DNA of 64,000 nucleotides from Ovis canadensis (lineage: Eukaryota; Chordata; Mammalia; Artiodactyla; Bovidae). A model generated the notes under the pieces. It was not told the origin of the DNA. It saw nothing but the letters and a program-made list of their open reading frames with translations, and ran no database searches. A program made the translations under genes and the position numbers. Positions 22,758-34,392 of this stretch are shown in pieces. Numbering within the stretch: position 1 is the first letter of the stretch; each line of letters starts with the position of its first letter. Location: NCBI RefSeq assembly GCF_042477335.2, contig NC_091255.1:47966501-48030500 (forward strand), in the 5' to 3' direction.

Positions 22758-22992
22758 ATTGAGCCTGTACTCTAGAGCCCATGAGCTGCAACTGCTGAGC
22801 CCGCGTGCCACAACAAGAAAAGCCACTGCAATGAGAAACCCATGCACCGCAATTAGAGAAAAGTCTGAGCAATGAAGACCCAGCACAGCCAAAAATAAAA
22901 ATAAATGAATATTTAAAAAATTATCTTAAATCTTCCATCTTATTTCTCCTTTGAGCTACTGTAACTCTGAGAGTTTAGTCGCTTACCAATTT

Positions 22993-23172
22993 GAAAGGAA
23001 GTGAAAGTTGCTCAGTCGTGTCCAACTCTTTGCGACCCCATAGACTGTACAATCCATGGAGTTCACCAGGCCAGAATACGGAGTGGGTAGCCCTACCCTT
23101 CTCCAGGGGATCTTCCCAACCCAGGTGTCCCGCGTTGCAGGCGGATTCTTTACCGACTGAGCCACCAGGGAA
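22993..23172 (-). repeat. Bov-tA SINE with 12 bp target-site duplication
   Basis: gcttaccaattt at 22,981-22,992 and 23,173-23,184 flanks a complete minus-strand Bov-tA. Confidence 0.93.
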
Positions 23173-23304
23173 GCTTACCAATTTAAGCCATAAATATAAA
23201 TTAGATTGTATTGTTTTCTGTCTTGAAGCATCTCATCTTCTCTCTGATAGACTCTACAGTGAGTACCATAAAGACAACTAGCTCCTGTATTCTCTCTCTC
23301 TCTC

Positions 23305-23440
23305 TTTTTTTTTGGGGGGGGGGGGTAGGGAGTAATGTGCCACGAAGCTTGCAGGGTCTTAGTTCCCCAACTAGGGTAGAATTTGGGCTCTGATGGCGAG
23401 AGTACCGAGTTCTAACCACTGGACTGCCAAGGAACTCCCT
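23305..23440 (-). repeat. CHR-type SINE with a T/G homopolymer block
   Basis: The minus-strand head 'gggagttccttggcagtcca' is at the right. At the tail a T-run passes into a G-run of about a dozen bases (23,314-23,325), preceded by (CT)n. Confidence 0.8.
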
Positions 23441-23926
23441 GTGTTTTATATTTCTAAACTCCTGTTTTACTGGGCTGAGGTTGATGCCTAAAAAATGTAC
23501 TTTGATTGATGTCCTTAGGAATTCAACAATAAATGAAGTCACTGGCTTCTTTTCTACTTTCTGGCCGAAATGCCTATGAGATGCTTAGTATTGCCTGGAC
23601 CATGAATGATACTCCATAAACATTAGCTGTCATTGGTAAATTATCAGTGGTGGAGGTGAAGCTCTAATGTGATCTCCCTTTCAGAGGCAGTGGGACCTGG
23701 GAAAATCATTCAGTGTTCTGAGCTTCGGTTTCTTTTATCCTTAGTAGGAGATGCAAGTTTCCACCCTGCCAATCTCAAAAGAGAACTACGTTGCTCAGAT
23801 AAGATACCATATTGAGAAAGAGTTTTGAAAGAAGCCAAGAAGATCTGTCAATATCACGTATGATTATACTAGTACTGAACTTGGCATCTTGCTTGGTGTT
23901 GGGCTGGGAGTAAGGACAGGATCAGG

Positions 23927-24131
23927 TTTTCCCTGGTGGCTCAGATGGTAACGTGTCTGCCTACACTGCGGGAGACCTGGGTTCGATCTCTGGGTGGGAA
24001 AGATCCTCTGAAGAAGGAAATGGCAACCCACTCCAGTACTCTTGCCTGGAAAATCCCATGGACGGAGGATCCTGGTAGGCTACAGTCCATGGGGTCGCAA
24101 AGAGTCTGACACGACTGAGCGACTTCGCCTC
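23927..24131 (+). repeat. Bov-tA SINE with perfect 15 bp target-site duplication
   Basis: aaggacaggatcagg at 23,912-23,926 and 24,132-24,146 flanks a full Bov-tA. Confidence 0.95.
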
Positions 24132-24146
24132 AAGGACAGGATCAGG

Positions 24147-25880
24147 GGTCCAGATGGTCCTCGAGGCATACAACTTGAACGAGTAAAAGTGTTTTGAAAG
24201 TTGTAAAGCCCTAAGGGAGCTATCTTTTTATTATGAGTGAGAGTGGAGGCGGGAGAGGGAGCCCCCGTTATGCCAAACTGGTGAGGAGCTTTGTTTTACT
24301 AGAGCATAGGGAAATACAAGTGCTGTGAGAGCTGCATTCATTTAGGTTCTTGTAATTGTTGGTTGTCAGATCTACAGCCTGTAAAGAAGGAACTCATGGA
24401 ACTAACAGAAATCACTGTGGTAGATGTTTCTTTAACTATCAGCTCCAAGTAAAAGAACCAGGAGAAACCTTAGAGAAGGCTCATGGGAGCTTTTATGCTT
24501 CTCTGAGCCCTGAGAGGCATAATGACTCCCTCAAAGGGACTTTTCAATAAATCTTCATAAACACAGGAAAGGTTCCTTTGTAGCCTTTTGGTGCTTAACT
24601 CTGATCCCCTAGGGCCATGAACCCTTCCGTGCCTCCCACTCTGCTTGGGTGTTTCTGCCGCAAAAAGCGATTTTACCCAGAAATTGAGAACCAGATTACA
24701 AAGACCCGGCCTGGAAGGAGTTTGTTCCAGAAACGCCTCTGGCACTTTGCTCTGCATTTTGTGTCCTTTTCTAGTGCGGGGGCTGCCTATGAGTCTTGTA
24801 CTTGGGTGCTGAGGACTGAGAGCTAATTTGTGCCTTTTCTCCCAAACAACCAGAAACTGGCAGACCCAGCCCTGGGTCCTATATGAGTGGGAAGTGCTTC
24901 TGTGTCCAATGACCTGTTGTCCTGGTTCTGGGATTGCTGGGGACTTCGACATCTCCCCTCATGAAGGAGAGGAAGCTGGTAATCAGAGGAATGAGGATGC
25001 TAAATGTGGGTTTTCTGGTTGTTCTGTGGACCTGCAGGAGAGCCACATCTGGGCTTATTTTGGCCTCACTTGGAAAAAACACTAAAGGCTTTTCATTCTT
25101 TTCCTTTTCATCAAAATATCCATGATTTCCTAGGTGAGGAAGAGTTTCTAGTTAAGAGGAATTCCTCTCCTTCTACATGCATCTTTTTTTACAAATACGC
25201 AAATTTGCACTTATTGCAAATAAGTGCAAATATACACTTATTGTGGGTGCTTTATTAGTTAAATCTGTTTTTTAAAAAGAAATTGCAACAATTAATCTGA
25301 TTTACGTTGAAAAGGAACTAGAAAAGCTAAAAAAGAAAAGAAAAGGAAATGGAAAAGCCAGACCAGTGCCTCATCCAGTCTACTTAAAAAAAGTCAACCT
25401 TGAGTACTGAGACCTTCCTTCAAAATTATTCACTGAGGGAAGTGTCTAAGGTTTGATTTCTGCAATATTCCTTTCTCATATTCCCTTTTTTCCCTTAAAG
25501 GACACGAAAATGAGCTTTTGAATATAATTATAGAAAGCTTAGAATGACGAGTTTCAATGCCTGTTTCCTTGAAAGAAACCAGAGCCACCTTGTTACATGG
25601 GTGTCTGTTGATGTCTGTCTCCATCTCCAGGGAAAGTGGGAGGCAGTCTGAGACGGATGCTTTCTGAGCAGATTAACCAGCAGAGCATTTCCCTCTGTAG
25701 CAGTGATGCTCAAACATACAGACAGCAAGAAGCACCAGAAAATCCATCCACTGCCCTGGATAATAGGTGGTGTTGCATTCAGTAACTAACAAGTAAAAAA
25801 CAATCCGACTTTTGGAACACTAACTGCTATGTTTGGCTCCAAACACTGAAATGTTTAACTCTCACAAAGCCTGAGGAGGC
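24147..25880. other. Unique sequence, no recognisable gene
   Basis: The longest open frame (160 codons, minus, 24,470-24,952) has no recognisable domain, no clear splice context and biased low-complexity composition. Judged non-coding. Confidence 0.5.
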
Positions 25881-26051
25881 AGGTGCTATTTTACATATAT
25901 ATGTATGTTGTTCAGTCACTAAGTCATGTCCTACTCTTTGCAACCCTATGGACTGCAGCATGCCAGGCTTCCCTGTCCTTTTCTGTCTCCCAGAGTTTGC
26001 GCAAATTCATGTCCTTTGGGTCGGTGATTCTATGTAACCATCTTATCCTCG

Positions 26052-26439
26052 AGGGGCTTCCCTCATAGCTCAGTTGGTAAAGAATATGCCAATGGCACCC
26101 CACTCCAATACTCTTGCCTGGAAAATCCCATGGACAGAGAAGCCTGATAGGCTGCAGTCCATGGGGTCACTAAGAGTCGGACACAACTGAGCGACTTCCC
26201 TTTCACTTTTCACTTTCATGCATTGGAGAAGGAAATGGCAACCCACTCCAGTATTCTTGCCTGGAGAATCCCAGGGACGGGGAAGCCTGGTGGGCTGCCA
26301 TCTATGGGGTCACACAGAGTCGGACATGACTGAAGTGACTTAGCAGCAGCAGCAGCAGCAGCAATGCAGGAGACCCCAGTTTGATTCCTGGGTCAGGAAG
26401 ATCCCCTGGAGAAAGGATAGGCTACCCACTCAGCATTCT
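26052..26439 (+). repeat. Bov-tA SINE interrupted by a BOV-A2
   Basis: The Bov-tA head 'ggggcttccctcatagctca' stops at about 26,090, a BOV-A2 dimer occupies about 26,091-26,363 with a (CAG)n tail, and the Bov-tA body resumes 'tgcaggagaccccagtttga'. Confidence 0.85.
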
Positions 26440-26655
26440 TGGGCTCCCCTTGTGGCTCAACTGGTAAAGAATCCACCTGCAATGTGAGAAACCTGGGTTT
26501 GATCCCTGGGCTGGGAAGATCTTCTGGAGAAGGGAAAGGCTACCCACTCCAGTATTCTGGCCTGGAGAATTTCATGGACTATAGACATGGACATGGTGAC
26601 CTATGGACATGGTCGCAAAGAGTCAGACATGACTGAGTGACTTTCACTTTCATTT
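26440..26655 (+). repeat. Bov-tA SINE
   Basis: Head 'gggctccccttgtggctcaa', tail 'catgactgagtgactttcac'. It contains a short local duplication of 'tggacatggt' (about 26,585-26,612). Confidence 0.88.
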
Positions 26656-26718
26656 TCATCTCATCCTCTGCCACCCTCTTCTCCTTTTGCCTTCAGTCTT
26701 TCCCAGTATCAGAGTCTT

Positions 26719-27252
26719 CATGGACCAGAGCCTTGTCATGGCAAAGGGGTTTGTGTAAATTAATGAAGCTTCATAAGCCATGCTGTGCAGGGCCACCCAA
26801 GACAGACAGGCCATAGTGAAGAGTTCTGACAAAATGTAGCCTCCTGGAGAAGGAAATGGCAATTCACTCCAGTATTCTTGCCTGGGAAATCCCATGGACA
26901 GAGGACCCTGGTGGGTTATAGTCCATGGGGTTGCAAAAGTCAAGCACAACTTAGCAACTAAACCACCAAGAGGCTCTTTAGTTCCTCTTCACTCTGCCAT
27001 TAGAGTGGTATCATCTGGGCATCTGAGGTTGTTGGTATTTCTCCCAGCAGTCTTGATTCCAGCTTGGGATTCATCCAGCCTGGCATTTCGCATGATGTAC
27101 TCTGCATAGAAGTTAAATAAACAGGGTGACAATAGACAGCCTTGTCCTACTCCTTTCCCAATTTTCAACCAGTTAGTTGTTCCATGTAAGGTTCTAACTG
27201 TTGCTTCTTGACCCACATACAGGTTTCTCAGGAGACAGGTAAGGTGGTCTGC
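26719..27252. mobile_element. BovB fragments in opposite orientations around a Bov-tA
   Basis: About 26,719-26,845 reads as a BovB-related piece ('ggaccagagccttgtcatgg', plus). 26,846-26,967 is a plus-strand Bov-tA 3' part. 26,968-27,252 is a minus-strand BovB RT piece (GQGCLLSPCLFNFYAEYIMR). Confidence 0.75.
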
Positions 27253-27257
27253 TCTAA

Positions 27258-27444
27258 ATATATATCTGTATTTATTAATTTGGCTTCACTGAGTCTTAGT
27301 TGTGGCATGTGGGACACTTTTTTTAGTTGTGGAATGCGGGATCTTTTGTTGAGGCATGTGGGATCCAGTTCCCTGACCAGGGCTCAAACCTGGGCCCCTA
27401 CATTGGGAGCACGGAGTCCCATCCACTGGAGCACCAGGGAAGTC
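27258..27444 (-). repeat. CHR-type SINE
   Basis: Minus-strand head 'gacttccctggtgctccagt'. The internal segment 'gttgtggcatgtgggac' is partly duplicated. Confidence 0.85.
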
Positions 27445-29085
27445 CATGGTGCTGCTCTTTTCATCTCTTCCATTTAACCAAAGCAGAAAGTATACAGGGA
27501 CATTGAGCAACTTTGTGAAGTCACAGAGGTGGTATGTGGCATCACCAGGATTCAGCTCAGGTGTGGTAGCATCAGAGCCACTTACCCTCCATACATGTTG
27601 GAGAACCAGCAGGGGCAGCTCTCTCACTTCCTGTGTGGTCTTGGGTGTGACTCTTGACTTTCCTAAAGCTTCAGTTTTCCATCTATGGAACTCAGGGATT
27701 GAGAGACTGGACAAGAGAGTTATTTTTACAATCTGGGCTCTTACAAATGAGAAAACATCAGGTAAGAGTCTCTTAGATGTGTGGCCCAAGGATGGGAAGA
27801 GCACCCCAAGAGGGTTCATTTCTACAGGGTGAAAGACTAATCACCCCATCTGTGGGGTCTCAGAGATTCAAAACTTCCACTTGAAACTAGGGCAATGGTG
27901 CCTCTTCCCACCCAATTTCACTTCCTGGCTGGGAAATGAGTCTTCTGTGGAGGACAGGGTCCACAGTGCCTTTGAAAGAGGATGGGTCAAGGTGTTAAGG
28001 GTAGGAGGAGAGTGGGCATACCTTGGCCTCAGGAACCAAAGCTGAGGGCCAAAGGCTTCTGTTACCCTTGCCGAGTTCTAGATACCTTGCCTGAGTGACC
28101 TCATTGGTGACCCTGAGCAAATTCCCTCATGCTCTGACCCTCAGTCGCCTCCTAGGTAAAGTAGATAGATATAGCAGTAGCATTGACCCATAGGTGATGA
28201 TACAAATAACTCTCATAAATCACTGCCTGGAACACAGTACTTAGCAAATGTCACCTGTGTGATCATCATCTCAAAAGTAAATAGATCAGGGTCTTGGTAA
28301 GTAAGCTTTGCTAATGCCTGGTTTTGTTGGGTTGGTTCCTCCTTCACAGTGAGGGAGGGCTGAATGCTTGTCTCTGGAGGCAGAAGGAACTGTAAGCACA
28401 GAGGGCCTGGGGGGAAGAACTCTGTATGGTCGGGCTACTCGATGGCCATTCTCTGGCTCTCTGCACATCTTCTGCCCGACCAGTGTCTGCTTCACTTCTG
28501 TCTTACCCACACAACTGACCTTTCCATGTGCTTGCCCCTGGCCCTAGCGAGTCATCATTCTTGTCAAAGGGGCAATGAGGAGCATGCCCCACTGCTGGTT
28601 TCTGTGGTAACTAATGAGCCCACCTGATGTCAATTCCCTTGTAACCGGTAAGCTCCCCTTCCCCTTGGGAAGCAGTGAAGACTACCACCGTGTCCTGCCC
28701 ACTGCCATCTGCTGCACACAGTAGGGTATCACCCCAGGACCTTGCTTCAGACGTGTAACCTCCCCATTCATGAAACCATTCATAACTCTGATGCTGACTC
28801 TGGGCTCTTTCTTCGGTCTTGAAGTTGGGCAGCACAGGCCTCGGAGGCCTGTGGGGTACAGCCCAACAAGCCCCATGGAACACAGCGGGGTGTCTGCAGC
28901 TCTGGAGGTGGGAGTGAAGCTGGGGCTGGCTGCCCTTTTGAACTTGAGGGGGCGATCTTGGAATTAATACATACCATTCCTTGGGGTGGGGGCAGTAAGA
29001 ACAAAAGATCACCACTAGACCCTTGCCTCCACTGTGCCTGAGTTAGTTGAGAGCAGCAAAACTCTGCATTCAAAATGGGGTCTAG
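27445..29085. other. Intergenic sequence with MIR relics
   Basis: MIR-like pieces at about 27,480-27,560 (minus), 27,630-27,760 (plus) and 28,080-28,275 (plus). No gene recognised. Confidence 0.5.
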
Positions 29086-29262
29086 GCGACTTCCCTGGTG
29101 GTCAGTGGCTAAGACTCAGTGCTCCCATTGCAGGGGGCCTGGGTTCAATCCCTGGTCAGGGAACTAGATCCTACATGCACCACTAAAGATCCTGGTGCCA
29201 CAACTAAGACCTGGTCAGTCAAATAAATAAAAATTTAAAAATAAAAACTTTAAAAAAACCAA
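29086..29262 (+). repeat. CHR-type SINE with target-site duplication
   Basis: Head 'gcgacttccctggtggtcag', (aaat)n tail. Flanking aaatggggtcta and aaatagggtcta. Confidence 0.88.
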
Positions 29263-29944
29263 ATAGGGTCTAAACTGAGAGATGGTAAGATGGATCAATG
29301 GGGGAGAGATGGGATCTGTTATTTTTTAAGGCTTTTCAGACTTCTCGCAGCTGGTTACGGTGATTCTTATACCTTTTGGATACCCCATGTAGTGACAGCC
29401 ACCTTCTGAATAGAAAAATGTGAAAAGGAAAGACTGAAGCTGGAAAGGAAGTTTCTCACCCAAGACTGGGAATGTATGATGAGATTTTATTGGCCTACAT
29501 TCAGATGTTTCTTTGTGCTTTTAGCTTTGTGGAAAACTGTGGGTATGATTCAGCCATCTCTTGGGACCAAATGTAAAAATGTTTTATGAACATCAGAAAA
29601 GCCATCCCCTGAAGAATTTCTTTGATGTCAGCAGTTAGAGTAAGGATTCTCCCTCCCCTCCCATCTCCCTTCTCTCCAGCCCCTTGGGGACAGTGAAGTA
29701 ATCAATTGTCTTCCATTCAAAAAAAATAAGCCCCAGGGCAAGCCTTGTATTCTGTAAAACTTTAAGGACAGTTTTTCCAGATCTTCCTGAGGGAGTGTGA
29801 CTGGAGTAGGGGATCCGGATGAGGAGGCAAGAACAGTGAGTCTTGGACTGTGTAAATACATAGCTGATAAGCTCACAGTTTCAGGAAATAAGAGTGCAGG
29901 TCCTTGTTCTGCATCTTTTTAAGACTCTTATAGGCCTAGGATGG
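29263..29944. other. Unique intergenic sequence
   Basis: Nothing recognised beyond short low-information open frames. Confidence 0.5.
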
Positions 29945-30104
29945 CTCTGTTTATCTTTATTTATTTGGGTGCTCCGAGTCTTAGTTGCAGCATCTGGGAT
30001 CTTTGGTTACAGCATGTGGGATCTAGTTTCCGGACCAGGGACTGAACCCAGAGCCCCCTGTATTGATAGCACAGTCTTAACCACTGGACCACCAGGGAAG
30101 TCCC
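29945..30104 (-). repeat. CHR-type SINE
   Basis: Minus-strand head 'gggacttccctggtggtcca'. Confidence 0.87.
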
Positions 30105-30194
30105 TGCTCCCCAGTTAAACTGTGGCCACTTGCTCTGGCACTGCCCCACCCTAGAGGAACAGCCCCAGATGGTAACCCAAAGTCCTGGGTTTGG

Positions 30195-30345
30195 GAATTC
30201 TCTCAACTACTGGGTGACCTTGGGCAAGCCACTTAATGATGCCTGGCACACAGTAGGTGCTTAATAAGTATGGAGAGAATTAGTAGATAAACAAGGAAAC
30301 CTTCTGAGTCTCAATTTCCTCATCTGAGAGATGGAGAAATAATGC
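30195..30345 (+). repeat. MIR SINE
   Basis: MIR core words 'gtgaccttgggcaagccact' and 'ctcaatttcctcatctgag', with a piece 'gcacacagtaggtgcttaat' out of the usual order. Confidence 0.7.
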
Positions 30346-31608
30346 CTCCGCAACAGGCTGTGATCACGTCAGTAAAACTGCTTCCTAGAAATGCTTCTCA
30401 AATGTTCATGCATCTCACCTGAGTCACCTGAGCAGCTGGTCAGTTGCAGATTCTGACTCAGTAGGTCTAGGGTGGGTAGGCCTGAATTCTGCATTACCAG
30501 CTAACCCCCAGGGGATGCCTGTATGGACCACACTTTAATACTCTACTGGTACTTGAGATTGTTAACATCTCCTCAACCAATGGGTTCAGGATAGACTCCA
30601 AGGATAGACTAACCACTGTCCCAGTGGGTTCTTGATCGAGTGGTTTCCCGGGACACAGGACTCTCAGTGTTAAAGTCGGGAAGTCTCAGGCAAACTAGAA
30701 CAAGTTGGTCACTTTATTAAGGATAATGGAAACCAAAGGGATGCTTCCATTCAAGCTGCTTGTTAATTGGAAAGAACAAAACCAGATGAGCGTATTTGCT
30801 AAGGAGAGGAAAACATCCTCTCCTTAATTCAGTTAATCCTCCCACTTCTTATTTTGCAGAGGCCCAGGGAAGTTGGATGACTTGGCCAACAACACACAGC
30901 TTCTCAGGGGTGGGGCAGGGGCCAAAGCTCCCACCTTCTGAAGCACTGTGGAGTAACCCAGGGCTTTCTCATCAATCCACATCACCTTCTCCAATACACC
31001 CCTCTTTATTTGACAAACACAGCATGTTTATTTATAAGCTGGCTTGTTTGGAGCCTGAAGTTTGGCACAGCTGAGTTTGGCTGTGAGGAGTTCAAATTTT
31101 TCCTCTTTCTGTTTTGATTTGCTTAACCATGTTTTGTGAGCAAAACTGAGAAGTAACAAAAACACGGCGAAGCTGCTAAGGCAGTTCAAATGCAAAATCT
31201 CCAGAAATGTGGCAGCATCAACTTAGCAGATTTATTTTCTGTCTCTAGATAGTAGATTAGAAACCCATGTAGTTTACTTCCAGGGACTTACAAACCTCTA
31301 ATAAATAAATAGCTAGAATCTCTTTCCAGGCTGTTTCTCTTTGAGGTGGGACAGGAGTTTGGGAAGAACACGACTGCTTGGCAGATTGCTGGAGGCTCTT
31401 CCCCTGCTCCTTAGGGTAGGTCCTCAGAGAAGGCCGTCAGCAGGACTAAGGGCCGTGTGATGACTTGCAGAATGTCATTCAAAGTCTTTTGCACTTAATT
31501 TTGCACATGGCAGAAGTTATAAAGAATGTTGCCTTTTATTATTAACACTGGGAATCTGTGCAAAGAATTCTCACGCTGAATATGTGAATAGATTGCATTT
31601 AAAACAGG
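30346..31608. other. Unique intergenic sequence
   Basis: No gene, RNA or clear repeat recognised. Confidence 0.5.
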
Positions 31609-31815
31609 TAGGCTTCCCAGGTAGAGCCAGTGATAATGAATCCATTTGCCAGTGCAGGAGACGCAGGAGATATGGGTTCAATCCCTGGGCTGGGAAGATA
31701 TCCTAGAGGGGGAAATGGTAACCCACTCCAGTAATCTTGCCTGGGAAATCTCACGGACAGAGGAGCCTGGCGAGTTGCAGTCCATGGGGTCCCAAAGAGT
31801 CGGACATGACTGAGC
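31609..31815 (+). repeat. Bov-tA SINE
   Basis: 'ggcttcccaggtagagccag' to 'ggacatgactgagcacacgc'. A (CA)n microsatellite has grown from its tail. Confidence 0.88.
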
Positions 31816-31866
31816 ACACGCGCGCACACGCGCAGGCACACACACACACACATGCACACACACACG
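31816..31866. repeat. (CA)n microsatellite
   Basis: Imperfect CA/CG dinucleotide run after the Bov-tA tail. Likely polymorphic. Confidence 0.9.
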
Positions 31867-34150
31867 GTGCCTTCATATCCCAAATCCTTTGAATTGTGCT
31901 GTAAGCTCAGGTGTCTTTTTCTTTCGAGGCGGGGTACCTGGGGGAGGGGAGAATGGAAGATGGTGAGAGACAGAGAGGCTGATTTGATTTGTGACTCTAC
32001 CTGATGTGGGGAGTCTGGATATGGCTTCTGATCAGTGCTTTGTGCAAATCTGCTCCAGCACCCAGAGAAGACAGTCTTAGCTCTGTCCACAATGAGATAA
32101 GTGAACAGCTCAAGTGAATACTCTGCTTTTCACATAGTGTGGTTGACTGACAGCTTTTCCCACTGTCTTAACACATCAAGCTACAGGCTGAGCACAGCTA
32201 TAAGCTTCATCCAATGTTTTTAGCAGTTTTACATATATGTTTATGTGTGTTTGTATAAATGTATATACATACACAGAGGCTCCATTACACAGTAGAGTCC
32301 TGGCAAAACACACAAATTTAAAAAATTGCTTCCATAGGCCCATCGAGAACCTCTAATAGTGACAAAAGGACATTTTCAACCTCAGGCTCCAGGCTGAGAC
32401 CTGAAGACATGAAGAGGCAGTCTCCAGAGTCAAGGGCCTGCTGGGGTGAGTGGGTGGTGACAACCTGATTAAGGCAGGAGGGAGATGGTGTGTTAATCCA
32501 GCTTGGAAACCCCATCTGCTCCACCTGGGCCATTCCTGGGTACTAGAATTGCTGGCTGGGCTTATATGCATTCATGTTCTAGAATCAGAAACCCCCAAGG
32601 ACCTTATTGGACAAATCCACAAATGTAAGGGCAGCTGATTACAGGGGAATTAAGTTGTGCTCACACCCTGATCCAGGGATTCCCCCCTCATACTTGGCCT
32701 CTGCATTTTTCTTCTCTTTTTCTTTTGTGGCTTGGGAGATTTTAGTTTCCTGACCGGCCACCTCAGTGGAAGCAGAGTCCTAACCTCTGGACTGCTAGCA
32801 GATTTCCTTCTCATTTTCTTGTTGGCTCTCTTAAGAGTTCTGATGTAAAACAGAGCCTCCCAGAGAGCTTCTGATTTCTGGGTACCACATGGATAGCTGT
32901 TTCACGGGATTCAAGCTTTCTGTCAGTGATGAGCTTTCATGGACCCGTTCAACCCCTCTCCAGCGGGCTCACTGTGAGGATGCCCAAAGGCACCACATAG
33001 GGAAGGATCTGCTGAGCACCTGCTCTCCTGGGTGATTTTGTTTGCCTGTGGGTCAGAGAGGACTGGAAGTCTGCAAGCTATCTGTGGGTTGATGGTGCAC
33101 AAAAGTACTCCTTTGCTGGTTGACCATGAAACCGCTATGTCTCGTTTTGGTCATTCACTCTGCAGCTACCCGGTGAACCCCCTCTAAACCTTGGAGTTAA
33201 ACTCTCGGGTCTGAGAGATGCTTGATCTCGTGAGAGAGCCTAAGGACAGGTGAGAACCAGCATTAATTCTGTGAGCTACTGGCTGTTTCTTGGGAGCGCT
33301 TTGTTTTGACTTGAGGCACTCTGCATGGCCAGGGACCTCTCTGAATGACACAGCTTTAGTTCTTTTTTGCTGTTAACAAACCAGGCTACTTTCTGACAAA
33401 CAGCTCTGCTGCCCTCACCACTGTCATCCCAGGGGCCAGCGAGGCTTGCTCCGACTGGCCCGAGGTATCTCGTGCTTTCTCTCTCCACCTGCAGTGTTTC
33501 TAGTAGAGGCCTCAGCACATCACTGCCCATTTTTTCATCCTCAGTCTTCTTTCCCTTCAGGAATCAGCCTGATCGGAAGAGCCCCCGTTAGGAAGAAGCG
33601 TGCTGGAGTTTGGGAGTGGGACCTGTGATGCTGTGCGCTGCATCTTGTCACAGCGGGAACTTCCTCACTGGCTGTTTTAGACACATAAAGGTCATAGATT
33701 CTCTGCTTGTCAGCCAAGGGCAAAAATCACCCTCCTGCCAGCCAGCAGTGCTGGAATCCCTGAGTATTTCAGTGCCTGGCTACGATTCTCTCATTAGGAG
33801 GGCTCTGTTTCATACCTTCAGAAGCTTGAAAAGAACTCTATTCTCTTTGTTGCATTATCCTTTTACTTTCTCAAATTTGGATACAGTTTCTCAAAATCAT
33901 AGCTCTTCCTTGCCTGGCTTATGAAGGATACCTATGGAAAGCAGAGGTCCAGCATGTTTCCCACTCCAATGGTTATTAGCATTCTCACCAAGGATAAACC
34001 ATGGAGCATCTGCAAGACCATCAGTCCAGTGTTCGTATGTGCCCGGTTACTTGCAGACCCCCTACCCCCCTTCAGGAGGCTTTGTATATAAACTTCTTTC
34101 TTTGGTAGCATGCTGGTGATATGCATAAAAGGACATGACTAAGGAGAGTG
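31867..34150. other. Unique intergenic sequence downstream of PLXDC1
   Basis: It contains one diverged CHR relic (about 32,706-32,808, minus) and otherwise no recognisable gene. It may include distal PLXDC1 3' UTR if a far poly(A) site is used. Confidence 0.4.
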
Positions 34151-34352
34151 GAGGGCTTCCCAGGTGGCTCAGCGGTAAAGAATCTGCCTCCCAATGCAGG
34201 ACACATGAATTTGCTCCCTGGGTTGGGAAGATCCCCTGGAGAAGGAAATGGCAACCCACTCTAGTAATCTTGCCTAGGAAATTCCATGGACACAGGAGCC
34301 TGGCAGGCTGCAGTCCATGGGGTCACAGTCTGACACAGCTTAGTGACTAAAC
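34151..34352 (+). repeat. Bov-tA SINE
   Basis: Full copy ending (caa)n. The flanks aaggagagtggag and aaggacggtggag look like a target-site duplication. Confidence 0.9.
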
Positions 34353-34386
34353 AACAACAAAGGACGGTGGAGACGATGATTTACTG

Positions 34387-34392
34387 TTTATT
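34387..34392 (-). terminator. Candidate poly(A) signal for PLXDC1
   Basis: The minus strand reads AATAAA about 1.2 kb below the PLXDC1 stop codon. It lies just outside a Bov-tA SINE. It is a possible 3' end only: other AATAAA or ATTAAA words may be used, and no transcript evidence is available here. Confidence 0.25.

Larger units (their letters stand above)
21917..22915 (+). repeat. CHRL SINE split by a BovB insertion
   Basis: The SINE head lies at 21,917-22,027 and its body and (aaat)n tail at about 22,758-22,915 ('gagcctgtactctagagccc'). The halves are contiguous in the CHRL body; the BovB between them is a later insertion. Confidence 0.82.
25905..26718 (-). mobile_element. BovB 3' end, split by a Bov-tA/BOV-A2 nest
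   Basis: The antisense BovB 3' end is at 25,905-26,047 and resumes at about 26,657-26,718 ('ttcagtctttcccagtatca'). The flanking words catcttatcctc and catctcatcctc mark the target-site duplication of the intervening SINEs. Confidence 0.85.

Noticed and set aside
24470..24952. 160-codon open frame on the minus strand
   Set aside because: No recognisable domain, no splice or promoter context, and the sequence behaves like ordinary intergenic DNA. This length is expected by chance in a window of this size.
31816..31866. CRISPR-like or regulatory repeat array
   Set aside because: It is a simple CA microsatellite from a SINE tail. No spacer-repeat structure exists anywhere in the window.
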